64,000 nucleotides of DNA from Inia geoffrensis (taxonomy: Eukaryota > Chordata > Mammalia > Artiodactyla > Iniidae), in assembly GCA_036417435.1 (NCBI GenBank), contig CM070911.1, positions 6,262,001 through 6,326,000 on the forward strand, read 5' to 3'. Within the stretch, counting starts at the first letter, position 1; each line of letters opens with the position of its first letter. The position numbers and the translations under genes were made by a program. Below the pieces are notes generated by a model. That model was not told where the DNA came from and did not search any database. It saw only the letters and a program-made list of their open reading frames with translations. Of the stretch, positions 25,491 to 39,345 are shown piece after piece.

Positions 25491-26449
25491 AGGATTCCCC
25501 ACCGCAGTCTGAGCAGGGCTAGGACATAGGATTTGCACTAAATGCCTACCATCACTTCCTTTACAAGATTAAAGTTATGTGATAATTTTTTCTTCTTCAC
25601 CTACAAGTAGAGAAATCAAGAAAGAGTGGAGTTTTCCCTGTTATTCTCAGGAACATGAAGTAGGGCTTCTAAAAGGAGGAAGGAAAAATGGGAGTGTCTG
25701 CTCTATTAACCAGGACCCTCGCTGGCAGGAGCTCAGGACCTCTGAGCACGAGGCAGGCAGATGGCACCCGCAAGGTGTGCCGGCAGCAGACACCAGTCTC
25801 CAGCATCCCTAACAGTACCAGCCGACCCGCCAGTGGTGTGGTTCCTCTTCATGGTGAGTCTAAGTCTCTCAACACTAAACCAATTGGAATGGGAACCAAG
25901 CCTGCAAGGAGAACTGGTGAGCAAATGCTCTGAATAGGTTGAGCATAAATCCTGCTGGTAGACTTCCAGATGATTTGGAGTCTTAAAATGAGTGTAATGT
26001 CATTTTTCTAAAAATTAGAAATGTAATCATCACAAACTTGTATGCAATGCAAACATCTGACAAATGCCTGCAGAGGGAGGGCACCAGCAATGGAGAGAAG
26101 GAAGGTCTGTCTAGTGGGGGAAATAACCTAGTAACCAGACACAGAAACAGAGCAGAAGACGGCCAGAGGCACGGGGTAAAAGGAGGCCACGCCTCTAAGG
26201 CATAATCTCAATCCTTTCAGCACTTGCTAAAGGCAGTGGGGAAAGCACAGCCACTGGACCAGAGCTGACACCACCCAAGCTGGGGAGTTCCGGTAACTTT
26301 CTGACTCATAAAACATTCAAGTACTGAAGGACAAGGCAATGTAAGGGTGCGAAGTATGAAGAAATAAAAGGTGAAAACAACTTAAAATATTAAAGGAGAA
26401 AACAAACTGTAATAAATTAAAAGCAAAAGCAAAAGTTCTAACAATTGTT

Positions 26450-26865
26450 TCAAAACCAGTGATTCTGCATATTGTTTCAGACTCAGGAAACTTCTTTTCC
26501 TAAGGAAATAAACAGCTATATGCACCAAACAAATATATAAAGAAATTTACTGCAATATCGTGATAGCAAAAAATTGTACACAACAGAGGAATAATTAACT
26601 ATGATATATCCAAATGATGGAACATTATATTGGTTTTGAAAATCAATTTAATAAAATTGGAAGTGACTCTCAAAGTGTTACATAAAAACAAAAGGTTACA
26701 AAAATCTTACATTCAGTATGCAGGCAATTTTGTTTAAATATACACACACTAAAAAGAAAGTTAGCAAAAGTTGAAGAACAATGAGTGATTTTTAAATTTT
26801 CATTTTATACCTTTCTGTGTTTTATAAATTTTATACAATGAATATATATTACTTTTAAAATCAGA
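26450..26865 (+). repeat. Old L1 3' end
   Basis: It carries relics of the L1 3' region: gtacacaacagaggaataat, tatgatatatccaaatgatg, ttacaaaaatcttacattca and tgaatatatattacttttaa. Confidence 0.7.
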
Positions 26866-27232
26866 TAGAAAACACACAAACTATATTCAGTTCCCTATTA
26901 GGATACAAAATACATTAGTGAAAACACACGAAACTGGAAATCCACGAATGTCAAACACATCTACATGTTATAAGAGAAGAATCAGCTCCTAATGAGCAAA
27001 AAACAAAACAAAAAAAAAACACCCTAATTTCGCCAACTTTTCAAGTTATAGATGAACTAAAGTTTGGTTTCATCCCGTTATTCAGCCCAAATCCACGATT
27101 TGGCTTTGCTCTGGATCTTGGCCTGTAAAAGGACAAAAAGGCCTAATGCCGTTTTCCTGGTCATTTCTAGCATCCTTGAATTTCACACTTATCTCAATTT
27201 TATCACTTGAGATAGACTAATCTATCATTTCT

Positions 27233-28461
27233 TTTTTTTTTTTAATTGAAGTACAGTTGACTTACAATATTACATTACTTTCAGGTATACAACATAGTGA
27301 TTCAATATTTTTAGAGATTATACTCCATTTGAAGTTACTATAAAATATTGGCTATATTCCCTATGCTGTACAATATATCCTTGTAGATTATTCATTTTAT
27401 ACATAGTAGTTTGTACCTCTTAATCCCCTATCCCTATCTTGCCCCTCCCCGCTTCCCTCTCCAGACTGGTAACCACTAGTCTGTTCCCTAGATCTGTAAA
27501 TTTCTTTATATTCATTCCTTTCATTTTTCAGATTCCACATATAGGTGATAACATACAGCATTTGTCTTTCTCCGTTAGACTTATTCCACCAAGCATAATG
27601 CCCTCCAGGTCTATCCATATTGTTGCAAATGGCAAAATTTCATTCCTGTATACACACACAAACACACACACATACATATCCTCTTCTTTATTCATTCATC
27701 TGTTGATGGACACTTAGGTTGCTTCCATATCATCACTGCTGTAAAAAATGCTGCTATGAACGTTGGGGTGCACATATCTTTTCGAATTAGTGCTTCTGTT
27801 TTCTTCAGATATATACCCAGGAGTGCAAGTGCTGAGTCATATGGTAGTTCTATTTTTAGTTTTTTAAAGAACCTCCATACTGTTTTCCATAGTGGCTGCA
27901 CCAATTTACATTCCCACCAACAGCGCAGGAGGGTTCCCCTTTCTCCACATCCTCACCAACATCTGTTATTTGTGGTCTTTTTGATGATGGTCATTCTGAC
28001 AGATGTGAGGTGATAACACTGTGGTTTTGACTTGCATTTCTCTGGTGATTAGCGATCTTGAGCATCTTTTCAAGTGCCTGTTGGCCATCTGTATGTTGTC
28101 TTTGGAAAAATGTCTATTCAGGTCTTCTGCTCATTTTTTAATTGGGTTGTTTGGTTTTTTAATATTGAGCTATATGAGCTGTTTATATATTTTGGATACT
28201 AATCCCTTATTTGTCATATCACTTGCAAATATTTTCTCCCATTCAGTAGGTTACCTTTTTGTTTTGTCAATAGTTTCCTTTGCTGTGCAAAAGCTTTTAA
28301 GTTTAATTAGGTCCCATTTGTTTATTTTTGCGTTTGTTTACTTTGCCTTCAGAGACAGATCCAAAAAAAGATTATGACGATTTATGTCAAAGAGTGCTCT
28401 GCTTATGTTTTCATCTAGGATTTTAATGGTTTCCTGTCTTACATTCAGATCTTTAATCCTA
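27233..28461 (-). repeat. L1 3' UTR, antisense, about 1.2 kb
   Basis: This is the longest L1 piece in the window. From the T-run it shows ttgaagtacagttgacttac, then tatgctgtacaatatatcct, gtagttctatttttagtttt, ctccatactgttttccatag, catttctctggtgattagcg and ttttctcccattcagtaggt. Flanking ctatcatttct (about 27222-27232) and ctgtcatttct (about 28462-28472) form a target duplication with one mismatch. It is 5'-truncated and carries no intact frame. Confidence 0.9.
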
Positions 28462-28472
28462 CTGTCATTTCT

Positions 28473-29206
28473 GATCAGCAAAATAACAGCAGTAATATAA
28501 ACAGTGCATGTCATTCATATCTATGGTTCATAAATGAATATTAACTTTCAAATATATAGATAGGTAAGAATTCCACATTTAAATCGGTGTGAAATCACCT
28601 TGTGTGCCTATATATTAATATTCTATCAGTTAAAATATGAATATGTGCTTGTTATCATGAGAGTAAAATGCTGTTATAACTGATGAGTATGAAACTATTA
28701 ACAGGAAAGCAAATGAGTTAACGTGAGAGTTGAGAAAGTGTTCATTTATATGACAGCTTTAGGAAGAACATTATATTCACCGAGGAAAATTTTTATAAAA
28801 TTTTTTAGAAGCCAATAAGAGATTATATTATTTTATAACTCTATTATACTTATAAAATTGTTTAGTGTACTAACATAAAACAAAATAACCTTTAAGAACC
28901 ATATTCGATTTTTAGTTATTTAGTTTTAAATCATGAAACAATGACCTTTTTTAATGAAAAAGCTCTATTTGGGGATTCTATACATCTTATGCAAATGAAT
29001 TAAAAGCAGAATAATTAGCTCTGCCATCTCAATTTCACAAAAAGGAGAAAGAAGCTAAACTCACAAACAATAATATCCATAGTGAATCATACATACGTAA
29101 TAAAAATATATAAGGAGTATGGAAAAAAAGGAAAGTGTTAAAGAGAACTGGGGTTCCAAAACATGTTTTATTCTCACTAATTAAACCTCAGATCAATAGT
29201 CTTCAG
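28473..29206. other. AT-rich intronic sequence
   Basis: Very AT-rich, with no exon or named repeat that I can support. Confidence 0.5.
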
Positions 29207-29219
29207 AAGAATGTTTTAA

Positions 29220-29645
29220 AGAGAAAAACAAATACCATGTGCTAACACATATATATGGAATCTAAGGGGAAAAAAATGGTCACGAAGAACCTAGGGGCAG
29301 GACGGGAATAAAGACGCAGATGTAGAGAATGGACTTGAGGACACGGGGAGGGGACAGGGGAAGCTGGGACAAAATGAGAGAGTGGCATGGACTTATATAC
29401 ACTACCAAACGTAAAATAGATAGCCAGTGGGAAGCAGCCGCATAGCACAGGGAGATCAGCTGGGTGCTCTGTGACCACCTAGAGGGGTGGGATAGGGAGG
29501 GTGGGAGGGAGACGCAAGAGGGAGGGGACATGGGGATATATGTATATGTATAGCTGATTCACTTTGTTATAAAGCAAACACCATTGTAAACACACCACGT
29601 AAAGCAATTATACTCCAATAAAGATGTTAAAAAAAAAAAAAAAAA
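29220..29645 (+). repeat. L1 3' UTR, 5'-truncated, with target duplication
   Basis: A fairly young L1 fragment. It runs from gagaaaaacaaataccatgt through cagtgggaagcagccgcata and the cctagaggggtgggataggg segment to ccaataaagatgttaaaaaa. A 13-bp target duplication, AAGAATGTTTTAA, lies at 29207-29219 and 29646-29658. Confidence 0.93.
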
Positions 29646-29658
29646 AAGAATGTTTTAA

Positions 29659-31214
29659 GAAGAGAATTCCTATTGTTTTGAACCTACAAAGAAACAACTG
29701 TTTGCAGAAATGATTACAGGACACCATCAACCATTTTCAGGAGTTGAAGACAAAGAAATTTTTGAGATTTGTATGGATAATATTCAGCTTTAACTCACTA
29801 TTGATTTTAACACTCAGCCATCAGACATTTGACCAAAATTGTGATTGGATGGACCCCTATTTAAAGGCAACCTTAGATAACACATTTCCAGCATTTCATC
29901 CACGTTCTTCAGTGATGCTCTTTTTCTCACTCCTGAACACAATAAACCATGAGTACCAGGAGTCCACTGAGCCTAAAGAAGTGGTATTCGGGGTGTGCCT
30001 AGTGGTTTCTATCAGTGTCTCAAATATCATTGTCTCAAAGAACATGCCTATTACCAAATCAGCAATTTTATTTTTATTTTTAGTACATACTAGCAAATAA
30101 TAGAGGCAAAAAGCAATAAATCTTCAAACAAGTATGCAATGCTCTAAAGAGGGCAACCCTTGGAAACCAGACTTTCAGGTGCAGAGCTACCCATCCCAGG
30201 ACAGCTAGAAACGTTCACTCATGAGCCTCTGCATTCCAAAGCAGAAGATTTAGGGGTAGCGATACCTGATTTACTAAAGTGCACTTGTTCATAAGCCAAC
30301 CATGTGAAGACAGATGGAATGTCTCCAACAATCCAAAAGGTGACCATGAAGAAGTGGGCTTATTAAGACCACTTCCGGATTGTTCCAGAAAGTCCGTAAG
30401 CACCAAGATGACAAACCTTCAAATCATGACAGCAACCGAGAAATGGCCTTGGCTGCCCTAGCGAAGGGAGCAACCTCTCCAGCACAGGTGTGTTCACGCA
30501 GAAGCCAGAAGGCCATTCACCAGACTCCCATGAGGATTTCGTTTCACACAAGCAGTTCACACCAAAGGTGCGATGACCATGATCGCTGACATTTACAGAG
30601 TGCTTCCTACCCACGAGGCGCAGCAATGCAGATAAAGCAAGGTTCAAGCCACTCACACAGAAGCACAGCTCAAATCTAAGCTGATTCCTGAATCCACGGT
30701 CTTGACCGCTAGACTCTTAACACACGAAACCTGTTTGCTTTTTAATCAGCTGCATCAGACCCTGCCCATCTCCCCTCTAGTCTCTGCAGCTCGAGGGCTC
30801 ACAAAAAGCCTGGCCATCAATCAAGACTTATTCAAAGGGCGAGCCTGCCCTGCTTCCCGCTTTCCTTGCTTCCTTAACTACAAGTCACACTTCTGCTCTG
30901 GGATGCCAGGAAAATTTATCCTTCAAGGTTCTGGCTCAGATGTTACCTTGCCCTGACCAATCCAAGCCCAAGTTACGGCTGTTTTTCCCTAGATGATGCC
31001 GGCATGGTGGAGCCTGCCCTGCCCTCCCACAGACGAACTACATTTACTAGCCCTCACCCCACCCATATCCTTGCTGTGACCTGTGGCCATGGGACAGAGC
31101 TCTGGCAAAAGGAAGCACGGTCAAGGTAACACGTATGTGCCACTTCTGGCCCACACCTGCAGCCACAAGGGTTCTTTCCCCCCCTTGTCTGCTGGAGGAC
31201 TGGAACCCTCTAAG
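29659..31214. other. Intronic sequence, mostly unassigned
   Basis: No exon is supported. Positions about 30760-30970 have the ctccatctc...tgttaccttgccctgacc character of a sense L2 relic. The rest I cannot assign. Confidence 0.4.
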
Positions 31215-31386
31215 TTCTCAAAGTCTGGCTGCCAGATCAGCAGCAGTAACATCACCTGGGAACCTGTCACACTTGCAAACTCGGACTTAACTGAATCAGA
31301 AACTCTGGTCCTAGGGCCCGGCAACCTGTGTTTTAACCAGTGTTACAGGGGATTCTCATGCAAACTCACGTTTAAGGACCATTGCC
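31215..31386 (+). repeat. MER5-type hAT fragment
   Basis: It matches the MER5A pattern: cagcagtaacatcacctggg, then ctgaatcagaaactctggtc, caacctgtgttttaaccagt and the terminal gtttaaggaccattg. This is an ancient non-autonomous DNA transposon. Confidence 0.8.
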
Positions 31387-31566
31387 CTCAACAAACAAGC
31401 CTCAACTGCAATCAGGCGATAAGGCCCCAGGTAGCAGAACAATGTGTTGGAAGGAACACTGGTCTCTGTAGGACCAGGTGAAGTGGAACTATCCACCAAT
31501 CTGGACCATTTACATCAAAACTTATGTGAGAAAACAAGTAGTCTATTACCTTTAAAGGCCCTGACT

Positions 31567-31771
31567 GGGCTTCCCTGTTGACGCAGTGGTTGAGAGTCTG
31601 CCTGCTGATGCAGGGGACACGGGTTCGTGCCCCGGTGCGGGAAGATCCCACATGCAGCGGAGCGGCTGGGCCCGTGAGCCATGGCCGCTGAGCCTGCGCG
31701 TCCGGAGCCTGTGCTCCGCAACGGGAGAGGCCGCAACGGTGAGAGGCCCGCGCACCGCAAAAAAAAAAAAA
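31567..31771 (+). repeat. CHR-type SINE, short form
   Basis: A near-consensus short-class copy ending in about 16 A. A perfect 13-bp target duplication, AAAGGCCCTGACT, lies at 31554-31566 and 31772-31784. Confidence 0.96.
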
Positions 31772-31784
31772 AAAGGCCCTGACT

Positions 31785-34700
31785 TATTGTTGGGACTCCC
31801 TGCAGCAGCTTTATCCAAGCTAAGTCCAGCATCTCTCTTCTGACACACCTTTACATGCTGTGCAGATGTATCTGTCTTTCTCTTCCCTCTAGACTAGAAG
31901 CTCAGGAGCCAGACCAGCCCTCACTCATCTTTGCATCTCTCCAGGGCTTAGAAAACCCCTGGTGCTCAATGAACAACAATACCTACTTACCCTTTTCCAT
32001 CTTTACTGCCAAAATGGTAATTCGTAATCTCTAAAATTATACCAATAAGCCAGCAACTTCCTTTTATAAAAATGTTCTAAAAGTAACAACGCTCACTACA
32101 GACTAAAACTTTCCTACTCTACGATTCTCAGAATGATGTCCATTTGTCAAAGGTCTGTCTTCGGCACTGCTACTACCTCGTTTCCTTGGGTCCCAGCGTG
32201 AGAGAAGGCTCTTAATTTTGATCCAGTCCATCTTCCCCGATATATAACTTATACTAATATACATTGGGTTTTCCCTGGCTGTACCTGGCCCTGCTGCTCG
32301 CTGTTTACCGTCCAACATAAAGATAGCTAATCTCCTTGCTACCCATGGTACCAGCCTAGCCAGGGCACTGGTCTGTACTGACATTCGCCTTCATTTTACA
32401 AGAGCTGAAAGGTGCGTTTACCAAATCTGGAGTTAGGGACAAAATGGGCAAAAGCAATTGAATATTTTCATTATTTTCCAGAGGTTCCTGCTTTCAATAA
32501 AATCAATATAAAAAGGAAAACAATCCACGACCAGCCTTCTGGCACTATTCTAATCTATTTTGTCTTTGCTGAAATGGTCCCAACATCCTTTTGTCTTTAA
32601 TATTCCGAGCAGGATTTTTTCCTAAATCGACTCACACGTTTCCTACCAAATGCCACATTCCTAACAAAGTTACTGCATCAATCATCTCATAGTCCTATGT
32701 GCTAAAACTGAGACTGTGCCAAAAACCTACTTGGAACAGCATATTTATTTCCCCGTTAATTTATATTCCCTATACTTTAAAAAAGAACTCTAACTCTTTA
32801 GAAATGAATCCTTCCAATCCAGATGGAAAAGTGTAACAAATACCCAACGATACCGACAGTACCCAAAAATTCTGTTCTTTGATTTTGACTAGTTTATCAG
32901 AATTTCCATTCAAATCCAACGGAAGGCTGAAGCTCAATGTTGTGATGCCAAATATACTAAGATTTTCCTTTACTATGTGGCTTTTAAAATATTTTCCAAG
33001 AACAAAAGGAGAAGACGTAACTAGTCTCATACTACAGGAAAGCTACAGGGACCGCGTAGAAGGATGATAATCTTAGACTGAGGGCACTTAGCCATCCCCA
33101 AAGATACTAAATACCAGCCAAAGGGTACGTCTACCTTGTCCTCTCGGCTCTATGCAGACACCAAAAATCTTCGTCACTTCTATCCTTGGTAAGCAGCTCA
33201 CATGAACAGCTGTGCCAGTCCCAGTATTAGAAAAGGCACCCTAACACTTGCAGTGAAATGCACTGTAGATTAAACTTAAACTCCAAAGCCTGAATAGTTA
33301 TCACAAGATACAATATGCTGGCCAGAATTCAATGTACACTTTAAAAACCTGAAAAATTGGTAGGGGCTTATTGGGCAATCAAGACCTTTCCAAGAGACTT
33401 CATTCTCTATTAGCTAGACATTTTTTTTTAACATCACACCCATAAGATAGCCTTGACCACTTAGGCCAGTTAATAACTGAAATACTGGATCTGCAAAAAG
33501 AACAAAATGATAGTGGTGTGAAAGTCCAACCTTCCCACTTTAATTGCATATTAACTTTCAAGATTATTTCTAAGGTGTGACCCTCTCCAAATGACTAGAA
33601 CTAGTCAGACAAAATTTAACCTGAAATCCTGCTGGCCAGTTTAAGGACGAAATTACTAAGTGATGAAATACAAGAATTACATCTTCAACAATCCCATGAC
33701 ATGGTTCCCAAGCCTTCTGCAGCCCTGACTGCTCTGCTATGGCTATAATCGGGTCTGTCAAGGCTCCTCCGACATCTCAGAAGAGCACAGTGTTCTTCAG
33801 ACTGGAATGACCACCACCAACTATAATAGAAACTGCTACCTACTTCCTGACGGCCAATAAGCTAAATCTGGCCTAGCTATGTTGTTTGGGCTCAAAAAAC
33901 AGAAGACTTAAGAAAACTTCGGCCAAAATTTTAAAAATCAAAAATTTTCACCAAAAACTCCAGAATTCCAGCTTCCCTTGAAAAATCAGCTTTGGTAACC
34001 ACCAGTGAATGTGAGGGAGGCTTTACTTTTAGCCTGGGCATGGGATTTCCACGTGGTCATGCTGTCCATATCTCAAAAAATGGCCGCATCTACATTCATA
34101 TCCATTCATGTTCCCTGCCTGGCAACCTCTTAGCCATGTGAATTTGGAATTTATGTTGACATTAACTACTTCACCTAACCCATGACCTCATCAGGTAACA
34201 ACACCTTACAGTAAACAGAAACTCCCATGGTTTATTCATAAAATTTAATCCTGGTCTCAGGCAAGTCTCCTTCTATACAGTTAACTTCGAGAACTTCACC
34301 ACAAGTCTTTACATTTATCTTTGAAATTTGATGTTGTTAAATTAGATACATTCAACTCAATCACTATTCATTGTGCACCCAAAGGACGAGCGGTTTTGAA
34401 ACTAGTGGTTTTGCAAAAGGCAGAGCCTCTCTCTCCAGTTTTAACAAGGTAAGTATCACCTGAATGTCTTTCATATGCTTAGTTTTACCTATAATCTACC
34501 TTCAAAAAGAAACTGAAAGGATTCAGGACTTTTTGTTTGTATAAGCTGGGAGTTATTTATTTTAAAATAACATGTAACTGAGTAACTTAAATAGGTCTAA
34601 AAGTATATATTGTCTACAACTCTGACCTTCCACAGATATCTAGTTTGGCACAGAAAACCTCTAAAAACTAAAAAAGTTTCTGTGGGATTATGGCTTAAGA

Positions 34701-37700
34701 CAGAAAGTATGTGGCATCTCCGTCCAATGCCAAGACAGGAGCAAGGCGAGCTGGTCAGAGGCCCAGACGTTCACGGAAGAGGGAGGTCCCTCTAGTTGGC
34801 AACTGGGCTGCCCCTGGCTTCCTCACTCCACAAGGACACAGGCCGCCCGGGGAGGATCCCCTGATGACACCTGCTGCCGGACAAAAGCCAGGCTTCCCCG
34901 GACTGGCCGGCTGGGGGACAAGGGGGTGGATCGGCAAGGAGCCCTCTTGCAGGGCCCCACCCACAGCGCTGTAAGGACAGCCCTTTGTTCTTTCCGGAGA
35001 AAGACAGTTCTGCACTCTGAAGGCTTTTTTTCTGAATAGCTTGATAACAATGCTGATAGAGCTTTTCTTTCAAGTCACCCCTTATCACCCAACAGTGTAA
35101 TGACAGTGTAATCGTCTAGCTGGGGATAACTGGTACCTCTCACAGTTATCTTCATTTTCCTTTGAATCATCAGTCACATTCCTCCAAAATTCTTCAATGC
35201 TTTGCACATCTCCTTTTAAGTAACCCTCCTGAGGAAAATAAAAGTCAGCCAGAAAGGTTTACACAGCTTCCTTCTAACCCACGGAGATGTACTGTGCAGC
35301 CCTTTACGTAAACACTCACATCAGAGGCACCCCGTAACTCTCGCGGCTGTGCAGCTAGGAGGAAGCACAGCAGTGCCCACACGGAGGGACCGAGTCAATG
35401 ACCTGACCCCGATCTGCGGAGCTCAGCCAGCTGGGGAGCCGAAGGAGCTGCAGAGGCAAGGCAGGACCCCATCCAGGGAGGGGACGCCACTGCTGTCCTG
35501 ACCCCACGACCAGCCTTCCAGCCGGGGAGGGTGTGGGTGTCAACGAAAGACGCTGGAAAAGTGAAGTGTCCCCGGGAAAAGGATCCCTGAGAGCCCCTGG
35601 CGCAGGGCTGCTCAGAAGCTGGGCACGGGTACCACCCCAGCCGGGAGCCTCCACCTGGCCGCCCGGCCAACTCCTCTGGTAGCTGCTGCCTTGAAAAGTG
35701 TGAGAACTGCTGCATTAAGCTGCAGCCACCTTCTCCTCTGTATCCCGCACGGCCAGCACACTGTCCGGCACACGCCGGACACTCCAATGCCTGCAAAATG
35801 CATCACGGCAAACGGGCACTGCACACCCTGATGCACCCGAGGGACGTACACACCGTGTCCTCCACAAGCCCTGGAAAAGCAGCTCGGCAGCTGCGACACC
35901 CAGCACAGACTGAGCTCTGTGTGCTCAGCCCTCTGCCGGCAGGACCCCTGATGCCAACCTCAGCCCTGCGTGAGGGACCCTCACCCGCCCCGGGATACAG
36001 ACCAGGAACCTGCCGCTTAGGAAAGTGTAGTCAGTGCCTGGACTGCCCTGCTGATCAGCGATGAGCGGAACTTTAGCTGGTCTATGCTCCCACCACGCAA
36101 GCCACTCACTCTAGACGCCTTCCGTGCCCGGCGGGGCTGAGCGCGAGAGAGGCAAACCTGAGTAAGAGGCCCTGTGCCTGAGGAGTTTACACCCTGGCAG
36201 GGAGGCGCGCAAAGTAAGCGAAAGAAATGAAGTGCTGCAGGTGCCATCAGAGCAGGGAAAGCCGAGGCAACTCCCCCCAGGCCCCGACTGACAAGGGTAA
36301 GGGCGGCCAAATCATCGCCAATCAGCAGGGGTTCTCGGACCACCACTTTTGAGAGCGAGGAGGATACACACCCTTGACAGGCAGCTGTGGAAAGGGGCAA
36401 AGACCCCCAACGTGTGCCCCTTACCCCCCTCCTGGAAAAGCCAGACCGAGGCGATGCTGCGCTTTTGCTTGGAAGACACAGGAGAGGCTGGGGGAGCCCA
36501 GGGCGAAGGACTGAGGTTGAGCAGGACGGCTATCTGTCTATCTTCTCTTCGAGCTGCTTCTGCAGCGCCAGCCTGACTGCAGAACCGCGGCAGAGGTTCG
36601 AGGAACAGCTCCTCGAAGGGGCTCCGCCGGGGATGCCCACAGCCTCAGGCAGCAGCATGTACTTACCTACCGCTTGTGCCTGCATTAGATGCGCACAAGT
36701 GGCCCCATGGGGAGTGACGCACCACTGGAAAGGACGGGGCAGATCTTTAAAAGCTTCATCCAGGAGGCATAAGCTTTAGCAGAGTATTGCAAAATACGGG
36801 TTTGCCGACCCGAAGGAGCGTGGAGGGGGTTCCAGGCAGAGGAAATAGTTTCATCAAAGGCATGGAGTTAAAAGATAAGAAAACGTATTTGGGGAACTTA
36901 ACTGGTTCTGCAGGTCCTTCGGGCAGCAGACCAGGACTGCACTTCCAGCCCAGCCACTGCCACGTGCGTGGGGGCTTCTGGCAATTTCCTGCTCCTCTGG
37001 GGAGAGAGTGCGGGTGTGTGAGGGGTGGCCAAAGTAGGGGCAGGGCCCGAATGACAGAAAAGGAGCTGGCAGCCATGTTCGGGAGGTTCTAGGCCTCTCC
37101 TGTGGGCCAGGGGTTCCCAGAGATAAAGCAGGCCTGAGAATGCGTGGGGCAGGGCCTCTCACAGGGCAGGCCTCTCAGCCCAGAAGGACCCCAAAGTTAG
37201 ACTTCTGACATTTTCTACACATGAGGTTACACAGGCAGTCACTAGAGATACAATGACAGGACTGCAAAGGGACATGGACATCATTCAACTGAAAACTGGG
37301 GGCCACACTGCCTAGTGTGAATTTTATTCTTCCCGTATATTGTGACTATACTGTCAACAGCACAATTACACTGCATGACCTTTTGGAGATTACAAGTGAA
37401 TCGGTTAAATGCAAACATTTAAAAAATGCATCACACTTTGATAACCTTTTAGTAATATGGGGAACCTTAAAAAAAATGTGGCCAGGTAGCTCTCTACCTC
37501 TGATGACAGGAAAAGGTGGGTAAGAATGAGCCTGCTTAAAAACGTAGGTTCCCTGGCCCTCACTGGGTAGCTCTAGGTAGAGCCTGGGAATATACAACAA
37601 CAATCCCACATGATTTTTGATACAAGTGGTCTCACAGCCACACTTGAAAAAGCACTGCAAAGGGCAGCAGGGAAGCTGGGAAGAGGTTTAAGCAAGAAGT

Positions 37701-39154
37701 AACTAATCAGTGTTACACAGTTTGCGCTGCATGTGGCTATTAGTGTTGCAGGCAGAAGAGTGATTATAATGGTGTAAGAGTGAGCAGAGATTAGCAGATG
37801 CAACTGTTCTTTCAAAACGTGCGAGTGAGAAGAGACAGAATAAGGATGTGCCTTAAGGGCCTGACAAAGGTTTTTTATTTGTATTCATCACGTAGAGAGA
37901 TGAGTAACTCTGTAAAGGACATATCAGTAATCACAATGTCCTGCACAGGATTTCCACGGCCTCCAGACCCACTCTCCACTTTACTCTGCGCCCCCAAAGT
38001 ATCAACTTGCCCTCTGAAGGAGGCACCAGCAGGAAAGTGAGGATGGGAGGGAGTGGGGTATTCATCTCCCCTCACCCGCTCCCTCAAGGCCACCGCAGGC
38101 TGGATGGGTCCCTCGTTGGGGGCCACAGCTGCTCCTGACAGGAGCCCCTACAGCTCCCCTCGTGGGGTTCTGACCCCCTTAGGGCTCTGCCCTTCCTTCC
38201 TCTGGCCCCTCCAGGCCTAGAGGAGCTGGTCCTGGGAGACCACCCTATTCCTTGCTGATTTCCCTAAACCTGCCCATCTCTTAGTAAATGGTTCTTAAAG
38301 TCTCCTTGGTTACCTAGTTCAATCTGTCTCCCACCAGAACGCTGCCAGATACATACAACATGAAGCAGAGTATAAATGCCAGAACAGTGCCAAATCCAAA
38401 ATGCTACTGTGGTTCAAATACAACAGCAGTCACATCAGATGGGACTGAGGAAAAGATTCATCTGCAAGGTGCACTGGATGCGGGCTTGGAAGAACAGTGA
38501 GGATTCTGATAAGCAAAGGAGGGGGGCACATCATTGCTGCCTATTCAGATCTCCTGAATCCGAATTCTATCTTTCCACACATCAGCTATCCCTCCCCTTT
38601 TCCAAACCCTACACATTTACCAAAGCAGGACCCACGTCATCTGTAAAATAATTAAATGATCGCTCTGCTGGGGGCCCTGTTTACAGGTTGTTTTACTTTA
38701 AAGAAGTCTTGCCAAGTTCTATCATCGTAGACTCCCACCTGTTAAATCGACTGCAGGCAAAAGATGTGTGTGAGCTGTTTTGATTATTTCCCCAGAAAGT
38801 CAGCCCTGATGGGCCACAGTAAACAGAGACTAGGGTTATTTGTACCTATCGAGGCAGTAATAACACAGGAAGCACTTTTAAAGCAGGGGACAAAGAACTC
38901 TTGAACAGTGAGGAAGCAGAAAAACCACTTTTGACTCCAAATTCAAAACGAGATTTTAATCCTACTTTAATCACTGTGTGGGGAATAGGGCTGAACCTGA
39001 GCCTGATATCTCCCTTCCTAAAAAGGAAGTCCTAGAGATTTAAAATGGAATATATGTGAACAGATGTTAACTTCCCAAGAGAAAAACAGAAGACAAGTTC
39101 CAAATATTTCATAATTTGTAAAGAAGAAAGGAACGTGCAGCAGATGTATACTAG
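31785..39154. other. Repeat-poor intronic stretch without exons
   Basis: I see no coding exon and no young SINE or L1 here. The 34.7-37.2 kb part is relatively GC-rich and gives many spurious open frames. Short parts resemble L2 (about 31860-31980 and 36780-36870). The stretch 38640-38880 is unique and balanced in composition; see findings. Confidence 0.45.
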
Positions 39155-39345
39155 GAGCCAGGTACTTTACATAGATTACGTATTTTAATCTCCACAATAA
39201 TCTACAAATAGCTACAATTTATTATCTTTATTTTATAGGTGAGGAAAATGGGCCTTAAAGAAACATACAGTAATTTGCCAACGAGCACAAGGCTGGCAGA
39301 ATCTGGTTCCAAGCCAGTCATCACCAGGGCATGACTACTTCCTAC
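39155..39345 (-). repeat. MIR SINE
   Basis: Antisense MIR: ggagccaggtactttacata, then attttataggtgaggaaaat, ggccttaaagaaacatacag and agcacaaggctggcagaatc. Confidence 0.7.

Noticed and set aside
27439..28377. Open frames of 85-118 codons
   Set aside because: They are antisense translations of an L1 3' UTR, which is non-coding.
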